Shown here in pieces: positions 60,196 to 64,000 of a stretch of 64,000 bases of DNA. Source of the stretch: Devosia oryzisoli. GTDB taxonomy: Bacteria; Pseudomonadota; Alphaproteobacteria; Rhizobiales; Devosiaceae. Made by a program: the position numbers and the translations under genes. The stretch is taken from contig NZ_JACYFU010000003.1 of the NCBI RefSeq assembly GCF_014837245.1, positions 1 to 64,000 on the forward strand. Reading direction: 5' to 3'. The notes under the pieces are model-generated. The model saw nothing but the letters and a program-made list of their open reading frames with translations, did not search any database and was not told the origin of the DNA. Every line of letters begins with the position of its first letter. Position 1 is the stretch's first letter.

Positions 60196-62732
60196 TTGGG
60201 AGCTCCCTGACGGAAGACGGTTCCGCTGCGTGCGATCGCCGCATCGATGCCGACCGCCCCCAGGATGACGATCCCGTAGACGCCTTGGAGCCAGAGGGGA
60301 TCCACGCGGACGAGTGTCAGACCGTTCTTGATGACGAGGAGGGTCAGGGCCCCGAGTGCGATTCCGAGCAGCGTTCCGGCGCCGCCTCGTATGGCCACGC
60401 CACCGACGACCGCGGACGCGATGACCGTCAGCTCGAACCCCAGCGCGACACGAGCGTCCACGGTCGCGTATCGGGAGGCCCAAAGGGCGCCGCATATGCC
60501 GCCGAGAAGTCCCGCGAGCCCAAACGCAGCGACAATTCTTCTGTCGACCGGAATGCCTATGAGGCGGGCACCGTCGGGGTTGGACCCCACGGCAAATAGT
60601 TCTCGACCGATTACTCTCCGGTTCAGGAACCAGTAGCCCAACGCCAATACGCCGACGGCGATGAGGACGATCATCGAGACGCCCATGGGCTTCAAAGTCG
60701 TCATGTCAAGCCATGCCTGCGTCACTTCGTCGGCGCTGATTTGGTCACCGGCGGCGGAGAGCGAGGTGAGACCTCGAAGTATCGACATCATGGCGAGCGT
60801 AACCACGATCGCCGGGATGCGCCCGCGGGTCACGATCAGCCCGTTCGCAAGGCCTGCCAGGGTCCCCACCAATGCAGCTGAACCGAGGCCGATCAGTATG
60901 TCCGCCGCTGGAAAGGTCTGGACCATGCTCGCCGCCACATAGGCGGAGAGGCCGATGATGGCTGCGATCGACAAGTCGATGTTGCGCGTGATCAGCACCA
61001 GCATCTGAGCCAGGACTGCGATCAACAGCAGCGCTGCATCCATCGAAATCGCGGTCAGGTTGGCGGAGCTGAGCATGCGTGGATTGACAAGTGCGACGGG
61101 GATCACCACGGCGAGCATGGCTGCGGCAAGGCCGAGTTCGCGGCGCTTGAGAAACGAGAGGGGATCCTCCTTCTCGGGTCCGGAGAAGGTGGCCTCCCCT
61201 GCTATCTCATCCGCCTCGGAGGGCTTGGTAGCCGCCGCGACAACTGCTTCCTGGGTCGCATCGCTCCTGTCGAATTCGCCGGTCTGCTGGCCCTCACGGA
61301 GCACCACGATCCGATCGCACATCCCGAGGAGCTCGGGCATCTCCGAGGAGATCAGGATGATGGCGATGCCTTGGGACGCGAGGTCGGCGATCATCGCGTG
61401 GACTTCGGCTTTGGTCCCTACATCTATGCCTTGAGTGGGTTCGTCCAGGATCAGGATGCGTGGCTCGGTGCGAAGCCACTTCGCCAACGCAACCTTCTGT
61501 TGATTGCCACCGGAGAGTTCTCGAACCTGCTGGTCGTAGCTAGCGAAGCGGAGCTTCATCCTGGCCAACCAGTCGCTGACGAGCGACTGGGCGCGACGGC
61601 GACCGTAGAGTCCAAAGCGCGCTGCTTTGTCGACGATCGGCAGAACGGCATTGTCCAGAATGGACGCGTCCATCACCAGGCTTTGACCCAGCCTGTCCTC
61701 GGAAACGTAGGCGATGCCAGCATTCATGGCGTCTTTGGCGGAACGGAAATCGACGGTCACCCCGTCAACCGCTACGCGACCGGAATCTGGGCGGTCGATG
61801 CCGAACAGGGCCCTGGCTATCTCGGTGCGCCCACTGCCTACCAGTCCACCCAGGCCAAGCACCTCACCTGCATGCAGTTCGAAGCTGATATTCCTGAAGG
61901 CGCCGGCCCTGCTCAGCCCCTCCACCTGAAGTCGCAACGCGCCGATTTCATGCTTCCTCACGGGATAGAGCGCACTGATCTCCCGGCCCACCATCAGCGA
62001 AATGGCCTTGCCTCGATCTAGATCCCCCGCGAGGTATGTTCCCACGAGCTGTCCGTCTCGAAGCACCGCGATGCGGTCAGCGATAGAGAATATCTCGTCC
62101 ATCCTGTGACCGACGAACATCATCGCCACACCGGACTTGCGCAGTTCCGTGACTACGGAGAAGAGACGATCCACCTCGCGCTTGGAGAGCGCAGCTGTCG
62201 GCTCATCCATGATGAGCACCCTGGCCTTGCGAGACAATGCCCGAGCGACTTCCACCAATTGCTGTTCCGATGTCCGCAGCGCCCCGAGCTTAGTGGAAGC
62301 AGGTATCTCCAGGCCAACGGTGGCCAGGAGGCGGGACGCTCCCTCTTTCATGGACGCCCAATCGATATTGCCGAGGCCGTCTACCGGCATGTTGCCCATG
62401 TAGATGTTCTCGGCGAGCGATAGGTCGGGAAACAGACCTGGATGCTGATGCATGACGGCGATGCCAGCGGCCTGCGCGGCGTGAGGGCTTTGCAGGGTGA
62501 CGGGGGTCCCGTCGATGTGCACTGATCCCAGCGTTGGGGTGTGGACGCCAGCAAGCAACTTCACACAGGTGCTCTTGCCCGCGCCATTCTCTCCCAATAG
62601 CGCCAAGACCTCACCACCGCGAAGAGACAGGGAGACATCCCGAATTGCCACCGTGCCGCCGAACGCCTTTGTTGCGTCGGTGAGACCGGCAATGATTCCT
62701 GTCTCGGACGTAAACTGCCGAACGTGTTCCAA
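60192..62732 (-). CDS. Fused sugar ABC ATPase-permease
   Basis: An 846-residue fusion. Residues 14-250 and 260-500 are the two nucleotide-binding halves of an RbsA-type ATPase: Walker A GENGAGKST in the first, degenerate GLVGSGRTE in the second, and signature LSGGNQQKVALAKWL with Walker B ILILDEPTQG in the second half. About residues 530-846 are a full RbsC-type permease (NIDLSIAAIIGLSAYVAAS, then VIGRELFAVGSNPDGARLIGIP). The single chain fixes the ATPase-permease ratio. It is the first intact gene of its operon and is preceded by an A/T-rich region and an IS91 remnant. Confidence 0.9.
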   Translation of the reverse strand: MEHVRQFTSETGIIAGLTDATKAFGGTVAIRDVSLSLRGGEVLALLGENGAGKSTCVKLLAGVHTPTLGSVHIDGTPVTLQSPHAAQAAGIAVMHQHPGLFPDLSLAENIYMGNMPVDGLGNIDWASMKEGASRLLATVGLEIPASTKLGALRTSEQQLVEVARALSRKARVLIMDEPTAALSKREVDRLFSVVTELRKSGVAMMFVGHRMDEIFSIADRIAVLRDGQLVGTYLAGDLDRGKAISLMVGREISALYPVRKHEIGALRLQVEGLSRAGAFRNISFELHAGEVLGLGGLVGSGRTEIARALFGIDRPDSGRVAVDGVTVDFRSAKDAMNAGIAYVSEDRLGQSLVMDASILDNAVLPIVDKAARFGLYGRRRAQSLVSDWLARMKLRFASYDQQVRELSGGNQQKVALAKWLRTEPRILILDEPTQGIDVGTKAEVHAMIADLASQGIAIILISSEMPELLGMCDRIVVLREGQQTGEFDRSDATQEAVVAAATKPSEADEIAGEATFSGPEKEDPLSFLKRRELGLAAAMLAVVIPVALVNPRMLSSANLTAISMDAALLLIAVLAQMLVLITRNIDLSIAAIIGLSAYVAASMVQTFPAADILIGLGSAALVGTLAGLANGLIVTRGRIPAIVVTLAMMSILRGLTSLSAAGDQISADEVTQAWLDMTTLKPMGVSMIVLIAVGVLALGYWFLNRRVIGRELFAVGSNPDGARLIGIPVDRRIVAAFGLAGLLGGICGALWASRYATVDARVALGFELTVIASAVVGGVAIRGGAGTLLGIALGALTLLVIKNGLTLVRVDPLWLQGVYGIVILGAVGIDAAIARSGTVFRQGAPK

Positions 62733-62779
62733 CGGCCCCTCCCATTTATTAATGCAAACTGCTATAATATTTCTGCGGT

Positions 62780-63290
62780 TCAGGCAAGGGCTCTGTCATT
62801 CTTCGCGTTAGCTGGGTGCGTGCTGCGGCGCCCTGGCACCGCGGACAGCGCCGGTTGCGGCAGGAGCTGTAGGCGATCCGCTGATGCCCGCAGTCGGAAC
62901 AGGCTTCGACGTGACCGCCCAGAGGCTGTGCTGCAGGTCTCGATCGCCGACATGACCTTGAGCTGGTGCAGGCTCAGGTGTCCGGCATGAGCGATGCGAT
63001 AGGATAAACCCGCCACGCGGAAGACATCGGCGACCTCAAGGGTATGGCTCAGGGGCCGGGCAGTTCCTCCGTCGTAACGAAGATGCCCCGCTTATCCAGT
63101 GCGGTGGTCACAGCCCTCACCGTGCGCGTTGCCACCTTGGTGTAGAGGACGATGTTCTCCAGCTTGGCGTGACCGAGCGGCGCCCGGATGATGCGGATAC
63201 CGACGCGGTCTTCCAGACGATAAGTCGCGAAGCTGTGCCCCAAGGTATGCGGGCCGAGGCGCCTGGCGGTCTTGCCTTGCAGCGGCGCTC
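62780..63290 (-). mobile_element. IS91-type element remnant with its integrase
   Basis: Read on the minus strand, a tyrosine-recombinase tail comes first (HTLGHSFATYRLEDRVGIRIIRAPLGHAKLENIVLYTKVATRTVRAV), in which the catalytic HxLR arginine is glycine. The start of an IS91-type transposase follows (YRIAHAGHLSLHQLKVMSAIETC, then in a shifted frame GGHVEACSDCGHQRIAYSSCRNRRCPRCQG, the zinc-finger region). The pair integrase-transposase is usual for such elements. Both pieces are truncated and shifted, so the element cannot move. Confidence 0.7.
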
Positions 63291-63472
63291 ATGGCCCGAA
63301 CGTAGTATGCCGAAGGCTCCCGTCTGCAGTGTTTGAGCTCCGTGCGACGGCATCCGCCGAAGAGTGAACCTGCAGCTTGATCGAGGACGTCTAGGCACCG
63401 ACCTGCGCCACTGGCATCAAGAGCGGTTTTCGAAGCTGGAGCCCACCGGTACGACGATTGGCGAGGCATTGG

Positions 63473-64000
63473 TCATGTGGCCAGTGCTGAGCCTGAAGTC
63501 ATTTTCTTGACCCAGCCTAGTCCATCAATTGTCGTTGTCCTCGGCCGGTATTCGAACCCGATATATCCGCCGTAGCCCAATCGATCGACCTGCGAAACGA
63601 TCCATGCATCATCGAGCTCCCCCGTGCCGGGTTCGCTTCGCTCTGGAACCGCGGCAATCTGGATGTGCCCAATGATCGGCATCAGCGCCGCAAGCGAGCG
63701 TAGGACATCGCCATGCATGATCTGACGATGATAGATGTCGTATTGCAGCCGAACATTGGCGCGATCGAGATCACCGATGATCTCGGCGGCCAGATCGAAG
63801 CTATCGAGAAAATAGCTAGGCATGTCCCGCCCATTGAGCGGTTCGATTAGGATGTCGACACCGGCCGTCCCGGCAAGATCGGAGGCCTCGATCAAAGCGT
63901 CGCGGTAGCGCTGCCGCGCCGCCCTGTCAGATGCGGAGGCCAGGCCGGCCATCATGTGCAATCGCGGGACGCCGAGGCAACTGGCATAGTGGAGCGCCAT
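63473..64000 (-). CDS. hyi: Hydroxypyruvate-isomerase-like TIM barrel, partial
   Basis: The 175-codon frame runs off the window, so the N-terminus is missing. It has the TIM-barrel pattern of Hyi/OtnI isomerases: GVDILIEPLNGRDMPSYFLDSF, then VRLQYDIYHRQIMHGDVLRSL, then GHIQIAAVPERSEPGTGELDD. The metal-binding Glu and Asp residues and the histidine are in these blocks. Substrates are hydroxypyruvate or 2-oxo-tetronates. It may belong to the sugar operon that follows, if transcription reads through the IS91 remnant. Confidence 0.8.
   Translation of the reverse strand: MALHYASCLGVPRLHMMAGLASASDRAARQRYRDALIEASDLAGTAGVDILIEPLNGRDMPSYFLDSFDLAAEIIGDLDRANVRLQYDIYHRQIMHGDVLRSLAALMPIIGHIQIAAVPERSEPGTGELDDAWIVSQVDRLGYGGYIGFEYRPRTTTIDGLGWVKKMTSGSALAT

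Noticed and set aside
1-64000. tRNA, rRNA or CRISPR array
   Set aside because: No cloverleaf, rRNA core sequence or regularly spaced repeats were seen on reading both strands.

Overview
The window reads as chromosome of an alphaproteobacterium, most likely of the Hyphomicrobiales (Rhizobiales) and perhaps close to Devosia. This is an inference. It rests on high GC, an EcfG-like promoter sequence, Rhizobiales-type small proteins (DUF1127, DUF2188-like, DUF892, DUF1622), an abundance of sugar ABC transporters, and mini-ABC and IS91/IS630 remnants. No rRNA, tRNA or CRISPR array was recognised.

Left third (about 1-26 kb): an accessory, stress-flavoured zone. It carries two secreted PRC-barrel proteins (one with EF-hands), an AI-2E-type permease, a Crp/Fnr regulator, an orphan ParA plus small DNA-binding-like protein, a di-heme peroxidase with a FixH-like partner, a DJ-1/PfpI protein, a HAD phosphatase and many small stress-type genes. 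Coding decay is conspicuous here: YihY/BrkB, ParA, DUF6634-like, DUF6766-like, DUF2188-like and DUF892 genes all carry a frameshift or nonsense codon, and IS5-, IS3- and possibly IS66-type scraps and two response-regulator fragments lie between them. Embedded in this zone (15.8-22.5 kb, minus strand) is an intact, tightly coupled terminal-oxidase operon: ctaG, a tri-heme cytochrome c, a subunit II with its own heme, a Ca2+/cation exchanger, a subunit I/III fusion and a small membrane protein.

Middle (26.3-39.8 kb): a 12-gene divergent glycan or glycoside cluster. Minus strand: UDP-glucose dehydrogenase, a small conserved protein, a zinc alcohol dehydrogenase and a Gfo/Idh oxidoreductase. Plus strand: an epimerase, a glycosidase-epimerase fusion, a GT4 glycosyltransferase, three tandem CgeB-like glycosyltransferases, UDP-xylose synthase and a SAM methyltransferase. 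Ugd and Uxs supply UDP-glucuronate and UDP-xylose, the epimerases may diversify them, the transferases assemble them and the methyltransferase decorates the product. The product is unknown. An IS630 remnant and a broken FAD-oxidase gene close the cluster.

Right part (40.5-51.8 kb, minus strand): a LacI-type regulator with palindromic operators heads an operon of two permeases, a binding protein, two ADP-ribosylglycohydrolase-family proteins (one with a long extra C-terminal region), an ABC ATPase, a class III CoA-transferase and a CitE-like lyase. This looks like uptake and CoA-dependent breakdown of an unidentified glycoside. From 52 to 55 kb there is a short integrase, an ArsR-type regulator (5' end apparently shifted) and a small ATPase/LuxR two-component pair. 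From 54.7 to 64 kb (minus strand) a second sugar operon carries an ATPase-permease fusion, a second permease, a RhaS/LsrB-like binding protein, an amidotransferase-like protein, a P-loop kinase, a fructose-6-phosphate-aldolase-like protein and a ROK regulator. An IS91-type remnant separates it from a hydroxypyruvate-isomerase-like gene cut by the window edge.
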